64,000 nt of DNA from Ianthella basta (Eukaryota > Porifera > Demospongiae > Verongiida > Ianthellidae), in NCBI GenBank assembly GCA_964019415.1, contig OZ025884.1:4843193-4907192 (forward strand), in the 5' to 3' direction. Numbering within the stretch: position 1 is the first letter of the stretch; each line of letters opens with the position of its first letter. Below are positions 1-18,394 of this stretch, piece after piece. The notes beneath the pieces were generated by a model. It saw only the letters and a list, made by a program, of their open reading frames with translations, was not told where the DNA came from and did no database searches. The position numbers were made by a program, and so were the translations under genes.

Positions 1-2348
1 GAGGTGTGCTGTACATGTGTGTGGTGAGGTGTGCTGTACGTGTGTGTGGTGAGGTGTGCTGTACGTGTGTGTGGTGAGGTGTGCTGTACATGTGTGTGGT
101 GAGGTGTGCTGTACATGTGTGTGGTGAGGTGTGTTGTACATGTGTGTGGTGAGGTGTGCTGTACATGTGTGTGGTGAGGTGTGCTGTACATGTGTGTGGT
201 GAGGTGTGCTGTACATGTGTGTGGTGAGGTGTGCTGTACATGTGTGTGGTGAGGTGTGCTGTACATGTGTGTGGTGGGGTGTGCTGTACATGTGTGTGGT
301 GAGGTGTGCTGTACATGTGTGTGGTGGGGTGTGCTGTACGTGTGTGTGGTGAGGTGTGCTGTACATGTGTGAGGTGAGGTGTGCTGTACGTGTGTGTGGT
401 GAGGTGTGCTGTACATGTGTGTGGTGAGGTGTGCTGTACATGTGTGTGGTGAGGTGTGCTGTACATGTGTGTGGTGAGGTGTGCGGTACATGTGTGTGGT
501 GAGGTGTGTTGTACATGTGTGAGGTGAGGTGTGCTGTACGTGTGTGTGGTGAGGTGTGCTGTACATGTGTGAGGTGAGGTGTGCTGTACGTGTGTGTGGT
601 GAGGTGTGCTGTACATGTGTGAGGTGAGGTGTGCTGTACGTGTGTGTGGTGAGGTGTGCTGTACATGTGTGTGGTGAGGTGTGCTGTACGTGTGTGTGGT
701 GAGGTGTGCTGTACATGTGTGTGGTGAGGTGTGCTGTACATGTGTGTGGTGAGGTGTGCTGTACATGTGTGTGGTGAGGTGTGCTGTACATGTGTGTGGT
801 GAGGTGTGCTGTACATGTGTGTGGTGGGGTGTGCCGTACATGTGTGTGGTGGGGTGTGCTGTACATGTGTGTGGTGAGGTGTGCTGTACATGTGTGTGGT
901 GAGGTGTGTTGTACGTGTGTGTGGTGAGGTGTGCTGTACATGTGTGTGGTGAGGTGTGCTGTGCGTGTGTGTGGTGAGGTGTGCTGTACATGTGTGTGGT
1001 GAGGTGTGCCGTACATGTGTGTGGTGAGGTGTGTTGTACATGTGTGTGGTGAGGTGTGCTGTACATGTGTGTGGTGAGGTGTGCTGTACATGTGTGTGGT
1101 GAGGTGTGCTGTACGTGTGTGTGGTGAGGTGTGCTGTACATGTGTGAGGTGAGGTGTGCTGTACGTGTGTGTGGTGAGGTGTGCTGTACATGTGTGAGGT
1201 GAGGTGTGCTGTACGTGTGTGTGGTGAGGTGTGCTGTACATGTGTGTGGTGAGGTGTGCTGTACATGTGTGTGGTGAGGTGTGCTGTACATGTGTGTGGT
1301 GAGGTGTGCTGTACATGTGTGTGGTGAGGTGTGCGGTACATGTGTGTGGTGAGGTGTGTTGTACATGTGTGAGGTGAGGTGTGCTGTACGTGTGTGTGGT
1401 GAGGTGTGCTGTACATGTGTGAGGTGAGGTGTGCTGTACGTGTGTGTGGTGAGGTGTGCTGTACATGTGTGAGGTGAGGTGTGCTGTACGTGTGTGTGGT
1501 GAGGTGTGCTGTACATGTGTGTGGTGAGGTGTGCTGTACGTGTGTGTGGTGAGGTGTGCTGTACATGTGTGTGGTGAGGTGTGCTGTACATGTGTGTGGT
1601 GAGGTGTGCTGTACATGTGTGTGGTGAGGTGTGCTGTACATGTGTGTGGTGAGGTGTGTTGTACATGTGTGTGGTGGGGTGTGCTGTACATGTGTGTGGT
1701 GAGGTGTGCTGTACATGTGTGTGGTGGGGTGTGCTGTACGTGTGTGTGGTGGGGTGTGCTGTACATGTGTGTGGTGAGGTGTGCTGTACATGTGTGTGGT
1801 GAGGTGTGCTGTACATGTGTGTGGTGAGGTGTGCTGTACATGTGTGTGGTGGGGTGTGCTGTACGTGTGTGTGGTGGGGTGTGCCGTACATGTGTGTGGT
1901 GGGGTGTGCCGTACATGTGTGTGGTGGGGTGTGCTGTACATGTGTGTGGTGGGGTGTGCTGTACATGTGTGTGGTGAGGTGTGCTGTACATGTGTGTGGT
2001 GAGGTGTGCTGTACATGTGTGTGGTGGGGTGTGCTGTACGTGTGTGTGGTGGGGTGTGCCGTACATGTGTGTGGTGGGGTGTGCTGTACATGTGTGTGGT
2101 GAGGTGTGCTGTACATGTGTGTGGTGAGGTGTGCTGTACATGTGTGTGGTGGGGTGTGCTGTACGTGTGTGTGGTGGGGTGTGCTGTACATGTGTGTGGT
2201 GGGGTGTGCTGTACATGTGTGTGGTGGGGTGTGCTGTACATGTGTGTGGTGGGGTGTGCTGTACATGTGTGTGGTGAGGTGTGCTGTACATGTGTGTGGT
2301 GAGGTGTGCTGTACATGTGTGTGGTGAGGTGTGCTGTACATGTGTGTG
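1..2348. repeat. 25-bp minisatellite array A (intron 4 of EFL1 copy 1)
   Basis: About 94 head-to-tail copies of a 25-bp GT-rich unit (core GGTGAGGTGTGCTGTACAT) run from the window edge to 2348. Common variants are GGTGGGG for GGTGAGG, TACG for TACA, and GAGGTGAGG. The array is immediately followed by a (GT)n tract and EFL1 exon 5, the same arrangement as array B in the intact gene, so it is intronic. Short reading frames called in it are by-products of the repeat. Confidence 0.97.
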
Positions 2349-2364
2349 TTTGATGTGTGTTGTG

Positions 2365-2365
<1 letters not shown>

Positions 2366-2441
<76 letters not shown>
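2366..2441. repeat. (GT)n microsatellite after minisatellite A
   Basis: Uninterrupted GT dinucleotides next to the minisatellite. The same tract follows array B at 41789-41882, so it predates the duplication. Confidence 0.95.
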
Positions 2442-2442
<1 letters not shown>

Positions 2443-2924
2443 ATGCACGCACAGTATTTTGAGTTATACCCACATTGTGCTGTGTGCCAGTGCTGTAGCC
2501 CACACGGAGGTAGGAATTATGTATGTTAGTTTCACAGTATCTGATCATTGTCCTTGCTCCCTCTCCATCCTTCAACCAGGCATGGCAGGAGGGCATTCGT
2601 CCAGTGCTAGTACTGACCAAGATGGACCGGCTCATTGTTGAGAAGAAGCTTACCCCCATGGAGGCCTATGCCCACCTGCAGCAGGTCTTGGAGCAGGTAA
2701 GATCCATGGGAGTGAGGATTGGGCCAGGGCATGCAATCTGGCAGACTCTGTCAAAAGGACATTTGCACACAGCACCTCTCGTTATGCCATTACATACTTG
2801 CATTCTAATGCGGCTGTGTTTATTCAACTCTTGTGTTCAGAGTGATGTTACAGCTGTTCTATGTAGATAGTCCTACACAAGCACTACACCCTGCATCCAT
2901 TACTACGTCTTGCATCTACATACA

Positions 2925-3232
2925 CCCCTCTCTTCCTTTCATTCCCTCCCTTCTCTCACTCCCTCTCCCCTCTCCCCTCTTCTCTCCCCTCCTCCCCTCC
3001 CCTATTCTACCTCTCCCCTCCTCACCTCCCCTCTTCTCTCTCTCTCCCCTCCTCTCCTCCCCTCTTCTCTCTCTCCCCTCCTCCCTTCCCCTCTTCTCCC
3101 TCTACCTTCCTCTCCCTTCCTCCCCTCCCCTCTACCTTTCTCTCCCCTTCTCCCTCCCCTCTTCTCTCTCTCCCCTCCTCCCCTCCCTCTTCTCTCCCTC
3201 TCCTCCTCCCTTCCTCCTCTCGTTCATCCTTA
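2925..3232. repeat. Polypyrimidine (CCCTCTC-type) tract, intron 5 of EFL1 copy 1
   Basis: About 300 bp almost entirely C and T on the plus strand, built from CTCTCCCCTCCTCCC-like variants, just upstream of the acceptor of exon 6. A shorter version sits in the same intron of the intact copy. Confidence 0.9.
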
Positions 3233-3568
3233 CCACCCACCCCACCTACGTATGTAGGTGAATGCTGTCACAGGTTCCCTATTCACTTCAGAAGTGATGG
3301 AGTCAGTGTCAACCTCTGTAGCTGCTGATGGACAGAAGCAAACAGGCAGTAGTGGAAGCAGTACAACGCCAGGCACCGCTGACGGTGGCCCTCGGGAGGT
3401 GGCAGGAGAGGAGGAGGGGGAGGGGGAGGTGGTATATGACTGGAGCGCTGGACTGGATGAGAGAGATGACTCATCTCTGTACTTCTACCCAGATCAGGGG
3501 AACATTGTGTTTGCTGCAGCCATTGATGGATGGGGGTTTAGGTGAGGGCTATGTGAAGTAAGAGTGAT

Positions 3569-3676
<108 letters not shown>

Positions 3677-4931
3677 ATGCGTGTGTGTGGGCTACTCAGC
3701 TGTGCCATGAGTGTGAAGGTGCACATCCTCAAGTCAATGAAGGTTATTCACAATTCATCCAGTGTATGTGTTCATTGTGTTGAATGTGCCAAGTGTTAAA
3801 CTTGACCCCTTCCCCTGCACCTGTACTGCAATTACTTTATGTCTACATATGTCTATTACGTACAGTCTGCATCACTTCGCTGACATTTATGCCAAGAAGC
3901 TGGGAGTGAGGGCAGACGTGCTGAAGAAAACACTGTGGGGAGACTTCTACCTCAACGCCAAAGCAAAGAGGATCTACAAGGGAGCACAGGCTCAAGGGAA
4001 GAAGCCTCTCTTTGTGCAGTTTGTGCTGGAGAACATCTGGGCCGTGTATGATGCAGTCCTCATCAACAGGTGAGCTCCGTAGATGCCACTGTAGTGTGTG
4101 TCGAGAGAAAGGAAGGATCCCTATGCATTAGGTAGTTCCACACACCAACTGATGCAAGACTCTCCTTTGCTATGGCCACCTTGTGTATTGCAACAAGCAA
4201 CTTTTAAGTTCTACGTGAATTTTTGATTATTTTTACATTGCTCTCTGTGTGTCTGGCAGATTTTGATGAGCTTGTTATCTGTTGTTTGGTAGTGTATTAA
4301 CTGTGGGAAAAGAAGGTCTGATCCGGCTGCATCGATGAAGTAGGGTCCTTTTGGCTTTGCCTACTACACGTCATAGGATCTGCATTCTGCAGTGGGCGCC
4401 TTCCCATCCCTCCTTTTCAAAGAAAACACTCATTCTTTATGGTTTTAAGGATACCATTCCCTAGCTGCTATCTGTGGTCAAATGTGATGTGGTCTTGAGC
4501 TAATCTGTACAATCAAGTGTCGTGCTCTCGCGCTATCCACCACCTTGTGTATGCTTCCTGCAGGAACAAGGAGAAGATTGAGAAGATCACCTCCTCCCTC
4601 AAGCTGAAAGTGTCGGTGAGGGACTCCAAGATGGGTGATCCCCGGGCCCATGTCTTTGCCATCTGCAGCCAGTGGCTTCCCTTAGCTCGAGCAGTCCTGG
4701 AAATGGTGACTCGGAAGCTGCCAAGTCCTGTGGAGGTCAGCAGTGAAAGAGCTGAGAGACTGATGTGTGATTCAACCAAGACATTTGACTCCTTTCCTCC
4801 ATCAACACAAGAGCTGAAGAAAGGTGAGATGAAGAGGTGGACTTGGTTTGCACTTCATTAAGCCAAAGGTACAGCTTGCTCTGTGGTCACTCAGTGCTCT
4901 ATTGTTGGGTGACAGTACATGTATATTGTTG

Positions 4932-4932
<1 letters not shown>

Positions 4933-5013
<81 letters not shown>
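4933..5013. repeat. (CA)n microsatellite, intron 8 of EFL1 copy 1
   Basis: CA dinucleotides with one CG interruption. A CA tract is in the same place in the other two EFL1 copies. Confidence 0.95.
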
Positions 5014-5015
<2 letters not shown>

Positions 5016-8000
5016 TATGTATAATTATGCACAACTTCCCATAATACTTGTACATATACAGTTTTTATGTGTATTTGTATGTTCTTTTTGCACACTGCAG
5101 CATTCACTGAGTGCAACTCCCTCAATGATGCTCCTGTAATAGTGTACGTGTCCAAAATGTTTCCTGTTCCGAAAGAAGCTTTGCCAGACAACAAGACAAG
5201 GTTAGAGAGAGGGAAGGGCATGCAGTAACTCATTACCCAGTTCTGTACTGTATGTTCAGTAGTAAGGTATGTAGTCCAGTTGTAACATTCAGTGCAGCCT
5301 CTTTTAATGAACACCCTGAGTTCTGGCTACCTCTCTGATCAGGACAGCTGGTGCCTACGGTACCAGCTACATAGCAATGTGCACAAATTACCTCTGAAAG
5401 ATAGACACCTCTCTGATCAGGGATACGTTGGCCTGTTCAAAACTGTCCGAGAGGTCTCTGGAATAGAGAGGTGTCACTATAGAGTATTCTCTGAGTTGTA
5501 TTCTAGTATTCTACTGCTGCCCTCTCCCATGGTGTGGCGATGTTTGTTACCAGTAGTACTGGAATGTGTTGCTAATCTTCTGTTTCCATATCCCTACCAC
5601 GCCACCCTGCCGTGTGCAGTTTCCTCTAGTGCTGTAGTCACGAACTCCATCCCTCCCTTGCACCTACGTATATACATGCATTAATGCACTGTTTGCACCA
5701 GACCTTTGACACATGAAGAGATCCACCAGAGACGTGACTTGTCCAAGCTGAGGGCATTGGCAAAGACAGCACATGCACAGGCAGTGGCTGTGGATGGGAC
5801 GCACTCCACTGGAGGTGTGGCATCGTGTGTGGCTATCTGTAGGGTAAAATAACTTTTTTGTTGTTTACATGGATGCTTGTGGATGTCCTGTCTGTGGGCG
5901 TGGTTGGGTGGGTGTCTGTGTACATATGTGTGGGCGTGTGGGGGTGTCTCCTGTCTGGGGTTTGCATGTATATATGCATTAGCTGTGTGTGCTGACCATG
6001 CCAACATTTTATATACTCTTTGCAAAAACCTACCAATACCGACCAGACACCTGTATTGTGACTATTCTCATACCACTGTACATGCTATTAGTATCAGTAA
6101 CCTTGTTGTTGTTGTTACTCATGCAGATGCACAAGAGGAGACATCCATTCGAAGTAGTGCAGTGGAAGACAAGGATGAGTTGGGAGTCATTTTTCTGGCG
6201 TTTGCACGAGTATTCAGTGGCACACTCCACAAGGGCCAGACACTCTTTGTACTGCACCCACGATATGACCCACGCACCGTAGACTGCATCTGGAACAACC
6301 AGCTCCCAGCTACGGAAGATGTTAAAGTGGAGGGTTCCACCAACCATCTTCCAGAGTATGTCAGTGTTGTTACCGTTAGCAACCTATCCGTGTTGATGGG
6401 GAGGTCAGTTGAAGCAGTTGATCGCGCTGGTGCGGGGAATGTTGTCAGAATTGGAGGACTTGAAGGCGTGGTCCTCAAATCTGCCACTCTGTCCACCACA
6501 ATCGCTTGCCCAGCCTTCCGTCCAATGAGCTTTGCAGCCACCCCCATTGTCCAGGTTGCTGTGGAGCCATACCACCCCTCTGACATGCAAGCACTCCGTG
6601 AGGGTATGGTGCTGCTCAACCAGGCTGACCCGTGTGTGAAGGTGACAATATCTGAAACAGGAGAACACATCTTGGCAACTGCGGGGGAGGTGCACTTGCA
6701 GTGATGCCTCGATGACCTGAGGACTACCTATGCTAAGGTGAAGCTGAATGTGTCGGCCCCTATCATCCCCTTCAGGGAGACAGTTATCCTCCCTCCAAAG
6801 GTGGACACACTGAATGAGACTATTTCAACCGAGAATGAGGTCAGGCGAATGCAAGAGAGAGACCTAGGGGGTGCTGAACTAGTGGATGATGAAGGAACCA
6901 TCAGTATTGTGACACCAAACAGACTGTGCTCCTTGGAGATCCAGGTCAGACCTCTCCCAGAAAAAGTAACTCAGTTGCTAGATGACAACCGAGAGATTCT
7001 GCGAGTGCTAAGTCTTACTGCTGCAGCCGGTGGGCAGGGCGGAGGAACCAGTGAGGTGTCCATCAGTGAAGGCATTCTGGGAGGATTGAGCAAGCTGAAG
7101 GAAGGTCTCTCTATGGCATTTACTGAAGCTGGGCAAGTGTGGGATGGCACTGTCGAGAGGATCTGGAGCTTCGGCCCACGCTTGATTGGAGCTAACATCC
7201 TAGTGAACGAGGTGGATGACTATTCACGCCCCTCCATCTGGTCTGTTTTGGAGGGAAAGAGAATCGCCTCAAGTGATCTGTGCGAGTTTGATAACAGTGT
7301 GATCAATGGCTTCCAACTGGCAGCACTGGCAGGTCCCCTGTGTGAGGAGCCGTTGTATGGTGTGTACTTTGTGGTGAAGAAGTGGACAGTTCATCAGTCT
7401 CCTGTCCCAGTGAAGGCAACATCTGATAGGGAGGAAGAAAGTGAAGAGTGTGACCTGTCAGACAAAGAACGTGATGGCAAACAGAAGGAAGGCAAGGAGA
7501 ACGTTGCACTTCCTCTGCCTGACAATGGTATGCCAAAGTCGATTGATGTGTCATACACTGCACTAGGTGGGCAGCTGATTTCAGCTGTAAAGGATGGTTG
7601 TCGCAAGGCATTTGTCGCACAGCCTGTTCAATTGATGGCAGCAATGTACGGGTGTAAGATACAAGCCACCTCTGACGTCTTGGGCAAAGTGTACGGCGTG
7701 CTTGGCAAACGACAAGGGAGGGCTATCTCAGAGGAGATGAAGGAAGGGTCAAACGTCTTTGAGATAGATGCCCTAGTACCTGTGGCTGAGAGTTTTGGGT
7801 TTGCAGAAGAGATTCGCAAGAAGGCCAGTGGTCTTGCAAGCCCCCAGCTGGTGTTTAGTCACTGGGAGACAATCCCAATGGACCCATTCTGGGTCCCTTC
7901 AACTGAGGAGGAGCTGATGCACTTTGGGGAGAAGGCAGACTCAGAGAATGTGGCCCAGAAGTACATGAACATGGTTCGCAAGAGAAAGGGACTGTACATT

Positions 8001-8051
8001 GAGGAGAAGATAGTTGAGCATGCAGAGAAACAAAGGACACTAAAGAAATGA

Positions 8052-8808
8052 TAGTGCTTCATTCAGTTTGTAAATTACAGTACCTTAATCTAGCATTCAT
8101 TCATTTGTATTGAGCGAGCATCAATCCGAATTTCTAGCATGTTAGACCCGTGTTGTGCTTGTGGGTGGGAGGGTCTAGCTTGCTAGACTGGCTGGACAGA
8201 CACTTGCCTGCTTGCATTGAAATTCATTGACCGAGCATCCAAGGTGTGTAAATATTTGTATAAACAATGTTTGTTTAGACTAGTTGTCTCCTAGCAGATC
8301 ATCATGCAGCCTGCATATAAATATGCATTGTAACGCTGTCAGACTATGACCATGCAAACAGATGTAGGGAGCCTCTCCCATTGAAGTATACAGCGACAGC
8401 AGGCAATGCACTACATGCCTCTCAAAAGTTTCAAGCAGGTCTGTTGAAGGTGTATTAGATCATGACCAGGTAGAACATTGGCCTCAGCAAAGTATGCACA
8501 TTACATCAAATGACTCTTCTATATACGTATGTTGTCATGTCCAACGTATATTCCGTTCATTATTGTACAATACTATGCATCCAGAGCCAGTCATCATTAT
8601 TGATACCACATGGCATGATGTCTGTTGCCACACCTGAATGCACTGTTTACCATTGTAAAATTGCACACCCACCCCTTGTGGTTAATGAATCTACTTATCA
8701 GACTAGAGAGTAGCGTATATAGAGGCTCCCTGTTTTGCTCCAGAAGCTAATTCCCAGTAGATGGTCCTGTGGTACAATAATAGGTACAGTGATACAGCTA
8801 TATAGACT
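8052..8808. other. Intergenic spacer, EFL1 copy 1 to USP9X-like gene 1
   Basis: No coding exon seen. The stretch near 8140-8210 has a piece of the short inverted-repeat family found at 33409 (GGTCTAGCTTGCTAGACTGG). The segment near 8660-8700 (CTTGTGGTTAATGAATCTAC) resembles 54520-54545, in the spacer between EFL1 copy 3 and the second USP9X-like gene. This supports a shared origin of the two spacers. The promoter of the USP9X-like gene should be here; I see no distinctive motif. Confidence 0.6.
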
Positions 8809-13926
<5,118 letters not shown>

Positions 13927-15171
13927 GTTGTTTCTAGTTTCAAAATAATTATGCATAGTCACCTGCAGAAAAGGATAGTAGTTACAGTATGCCTTGATAG
14001 TACAACCTTTAGCTAAAAGTGTACAGTGATGTGAATAATGTTTGTTAATGGAGGAAAGTGGATGACTGCTGGGCCATTGTGGCTCAGTGGCTCTATTAAA
14101 TGTTTCTTGCCCAATGACTGCAATTTTCAAAGCCTGGTTTGCTGTCCCCTACTTCATGCCCATGCACTGCTGTGCTACCCATTTCTCACCAGTGTACGTC
14201 AATTTAAAATGGGCACTTATTCCTTTGCCTTGGCAGTGACAGGAGTGGCAACTGCATTGAGAAAATGATGACAATGTCAGTTGTACATTTACTGTAGTCT
14301 GTGGAACCATATAGCCATCATGCCAGACAACTTAAAGATGGTGGTGATTCTAGGACATACATACAGTTGTCATGTAGTCCAAATAGCACCCAGCCATCAC
14401 AGAACTGCTTGATAAGCAAGTATACTTCAAGTATGTCTTCTAAGTAGGGCCACAACACATATACTTCTGTCCTCTAAAATTAATATAAATTTGTTTAGTA
14501 TGCTACTATTTGGATGCCAGTATTACTTTCAGGATAGCGTATTATATATACATGTAGCAATGTACCTTTGACTTTCAATGGTTGCCAACAGGTATACTAT
14601 GAGGCTGCACCTGATGAGTGTCAACCAAGGCACTTATCTAAACTATAGTTGCAGACTCCATTGACATCCTTATTTGTCCATGGTATCCACACCATCTGTA
14701 TCACCTGCATGGTTCATGCTGTTTTTCTCGTAATTATTATTACACACCTCCCGACTTTACATTTACATACTGTATATGTATGATGAAGGGGTGAACTTCG
14801 GCTGGGGGTAGGCACCTAATAAACATGGCAGAAACCAGAAAGGAAGTGCAATGCTATTCTTAATATATAGAGGATACCATACTAAATCTTATAAAGCAAA
14901 TGTCCATAACCAACAATCAATGCGTTTTATACTGTTTTTGCTTGGCATTGTGGTCATTATTATTAAAGAACATAATGAGGTTCAGAATTCACGCTTCTGG
15001 GCCATATTTTCTTGCTAATGCACAGCAGTGGGCAGTAAGTAGGGGATGGATCAAGGCCTATCACCTGTAGATTAACATTGTTAGATCAACTGCTCAAAAA
15101 TGGGCTGTATTGTATGCAGACTAAGTAAGTGTCTATTGAATATGTCTACCTATGTCCCATCCTTGACACAG
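13927..15171. other. Non-coding stretch downstream of USP9X-like gene 1
   Basis: No convincing exon. It holds the 3' flank of the USP9X-like gene, one tRNA-like SINE remnant (14074-14150), and AT-rich sequence with no long open frame. Confidence 0.5.
14074..14150 (+). mobile_element. Possible tRNA-derived SINE head
   Basis: TGTGGCTCAGTGGC near 14079-14092 fits an RNA polymerase III A box. GGTTTGCTGTCCC near 14137-14149 resembles a decayed B box at roughly tRNA spacing. It does not fold into a clear tRNA and no tail was identified. This could be chance. Confidence 0.35.
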
Positions 15172-15266
15172 GGATATTCTATTGCAGCTCTGAAGTTAGT
15201 TAGTGCCCAAGCTAGTAAATTCAACCGGCCCTGGCTAAGAGACCACATTGAGCAGCTATTAGTCAG
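15172..15266 (+). CDS. Isolated exon-like segment, unrecognised
   Basis: A stretch between a good acceptor (TTGACACAG) and donor (GTATGT) encodes about 31 residues with natural-looking composition (ALKLVSAQASKFNRPWLRDH, then IEQLLV). It starts in phase 0 and ends in phase 2. I do not recognise the family and found no partner exon within 2 kb. It may be a remnant of a duplicated gene or a chance frame. Confidence 0.35.
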
Positions 15267-15487
15267 GTATGTATGGCATTGTAACTTTACATGCTTTCAC
15301 TGCATCCAGTTTTGCACTGGCAGATGAAGCACACATCTCATGCACTGAGTAAAATATGCAGGCCACTTACATAACATCAATGTCATGTACACCTATAGCT
15401 AACTAGACTGCTTGAATCAAGCATCACATTAGCTGGACATTTGGGCAAATACTGCATGTCTTTATCTTCATTTTGTACATGTCAGGA

Positions 15488-15980
15488 GGACCCACACACA
15501 GTGCAACTTACCATTATAAATGTCCATGCAGTATATGCACCAGTGTTACTAGGAAAAAGAACACCAACACAAATTGCAGATGATAACAATGTGTAGATAT
15601 AGACAATAAACACCACCAGTGCAAGTTGTTGAAGGTCAAGGGGATGGGCACCTGCATTGATGGGTACAACTTGAAGCGGGATGCAGGAATAATGCAACGT
15701 GTACATGCATGGGCACAATTGTGAGTCTTGTCATGCAGTGCCTGGCCTTGGCAAGATGCTGCTGCATCCCACTCCAACTTGCACCAATCAGTGCTGCTAC
15801 CATTCCCCTTGATCTTTAGCAACTTGCAATGGTGGAGTTTATCCTTCCATCAACTAGCACAAAACTCCACTTGCACTTATGGTAGTCACACACTGCAACT
15901 TAAACTGGTGGTCTTTTTCTAGTAGCACTGGCACATATAGTGCATGCACATGACATTGTGGTTACTTGCACTGTGTGGTG
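15488..15980. mobile_element. Imperfect fold-back element, about 490 bp
   Basis: The left half (CACAGTGCAACTTACC, GCACCAGTGTTACTAGG, CAAGTTGTTGAAGGTCAAGG) reappears in reverse complement in the right half (CCTTGATCTTTAGCAACTTG, CTAGTAGCACTGGC, GGTTACTTGCACTGTG). The arms are about 80-85% matched and pair over nearly the whole length. It encodes no protein and is typical of a non-autonomous DNA transposon of fold-back type. Confidence 0.75.
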
Positions 15981-17214
15981 GTGGCAGTGGTGCATATGTC
16001 TGTATGTAAAGTTATGGAATGTGTATGGGTGATGCTGGATGCATGTTGATGTAGAAGGTAGATGTGGTGACGCCATTCCTGCTAATTGCTGTGATGATTC
16101 CCATGTAACATGGTCATTTCAAGACTACTGAAGCTGTCCTGCCTATACTATGGCCAGATGGGCCACCTGGCTGTGCACGCCAACTGAGCCATGGTGTGTA
16201 ATTTTTCCTGTATCTATGGTGTAATATACCATATACCACTGTGTATCAATGCATAATGTACCATACAGTAAGTGTTTGCCTATTATGAGCATTTATATTA
16301 GCAATTTGCATGTGCCTTTCATTAGGACAAAGACCTAATTAAAACTTCCATGACTAGTAAGATCTTTCAGGTTTAATGCCCTACCAATCACTTCTCCTCC
16401 AGGGCATCCAAGTGCCTATGCTGTAACATGGCTTCACATGGGTATTTGTTAACCTGTACCATATATATATATACTGCTACTAATTTATGGACAAGCAGGA
16501 TTAGGGCAAATTGTGAGTTTTATCTTTGGAGCAAGCCCTTGCATTGTAGTATAATCATTTCTGCAGCTATGACAGAGATGCCGCATTACAGGAAACCCCC
16601 TCGACGTGAGTCTGCATGCAAACAATCAATTCTACATAATTATAGGCAGATCTTTGTTTTCTTTACATATTCTGAACTGGGAGCACTGGTATTATACGTA
16701 ATATATGTACATTTTGATATGCATAATTATTGTGTAATGTTATATGTGTGTATGTGGGAACCTATAAGTATACTTTACAACACAAAACCTACATGCAGAT
16801 GCAATCTCATAATCCATGTAGCCAGATTGAGAGATCTGATTTCACTTTTAATTTCTTTTCAGTATTTTTTGGGTCGGTTGTCCTGACCTGATGTTTGCAA
16901 TTGGTTATTGGTCATCAACGATGATGTCATTATGGCAGCTACAAGCGGCAATTGGAGCAAGGAAGACTGGTATAGCATGTTCAGATGATTTAAGGCTGAG
17001 AATGGCGGGGGCATTTCTGTACCAAGAGGAAAACATCTCCATGATAAGTGAACAGACAGTGTGGGGGCTAAACAGAATTGTACTGATCTCGTGCAACAAT
17101 TTTCTGCAACCTGAACTTGAACCACTTCCCCCCCCCCCCCACCTCCCTCCCCACAAAGCACAAACTTGGGGCTCTGGAAAACACCATATTCAGTATATTT
17201 CCGTTAATCTAGGT
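15981..17214. other. Stretch without recognised gene
   Basis: AT-rich sequence with short frames only. A run of about ten C residues lies near 17127-17138. I see no exon with both splice sites and a credible protein. Confidence 0.4.
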
Positions 17215-18290
17215 AAAGAAGGCAGATGAATCATTGAATGGCCAGCATGGAAATGCAGAGAACAGTTGGAAGCACTTCGGTTTGGGCAGAAAATTACCAA
17301 CATTAGTCAGCTTGCTAAGATGCTTGATTTGCTGTGCCTGTGATTTTCAAACACTATGGGAGGAAAGCTGTTTCACTAATGTCGTCAGGACCTAATGTGG
17401 TTCCCAGTAAGGTTGTGTGCCGACAATTGTTGTCTGACTATCCTTTACATTCCAGAATAGTATAGCTCTGCTATTGCATGCTGAGTCATTCTACCTCAGC
17501 CCTGCAATATGAGTGCAAGTGAATGATGTATATATTATCTGCAGTGAGGAAACTTGCAGAAGCAGAACTCTTCACAACAACCATGCCCTATACATCTTCT
17601 CTAAGGCTCCCTATCTTAGAGAAGACATAGCAACTCAAGCTGAAGCAATTACAAGCTAATTTTTGCTGGAAAATCTTTGCGCATGTGTGAACAGTGATTC
17701 CCAGGCCATCTTTCCATCCCCACACTAATTTAGTGCAGATGGCTTGGGAACAGGCAGCATCTCTGGGATGTGGTGGTTACAGTCATTTTAGTTGCTTTGG
17801 ACAATGTGATTTGGTGATCTGCACCAAATTCATTTCCTCAGCAGCAGAGTAAGTAACATCTCCACTCTTCAGGAGATGTCAGCTGCAGTCCTCTCATAGG
17901 CATTTTGATTCAATGACCTCCCAGCCTGTCCATTATGGGTATGGGACACTCAGCATGAGGGATACTGCAGGCAGCCTCTTTTCTCTAGGTTACTATATAG
18001 CTGGGACTGAGTCCTTGGGGTGAAATAGCTATCTAGCTATAACTTGTGCTGTGCTGATTTATTTTCCTATACTATTATTATTAATTTTCTTCTTTATTAC
18101 TTTTTCTCACATGTTAATCTAGATAGAATGTATTCCCACAATGTTCTCTTCAAGTATATTACATCCAATGTCAGATACTCAGCACTCATCTTCCCCCACA
18201 TTATGTATGTAGCATGCAGTAATAGTCATACGTATGCATGATTTGCAGATGCAGTAATGGGCACGTTTAAGTAGGATTATGTTTGAAAAA
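17215..18290 (+). other. X-family unit A1, 3' part (decayed exons)
   Basis: This segment matches 24345-25080 and 62055-62960 over most of its length, and 18120-18290 matches 63720-63895. It starts at an acceptor-like TTAATCTAG followed by a frame with natural composition (NAENSWKHFGLGRKLPTLVS), then a block equivalent to KLFHSCRQDLMQFLVKLCAD in the 62-kb copy. In this copy the block has in-frame stops. The family is unrecognised. Confidence 0.6.
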
Positions 18291-18394
18291 TTCAGCTATG
18301 TGCCTTTACATGTGGAATTATTATGCATATCCACAAGAAAAGTTGAACTCTTTCAATTAATTGACCAACCAATTATTGTGATCCACCAGAGAAC

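Noticed and set aside
1606..2529. Cys/Val-rich sense frames in minisatellite A
   Set aside because: Repeat by-products with no homology, inside an intron.
6119..6670. Minus-strand frame of 183 codons opposite EFL1 exon 11 (and equivalents at 46355 and 52348)
   Set aside because: Shadow of the well-supported EFL1 coding strand; no recognisable protein.
15482..15922. Overlapping frames on both strands
   Set aside because: They sit in the two arms of a fold-back element, which explains the mirrored frames.
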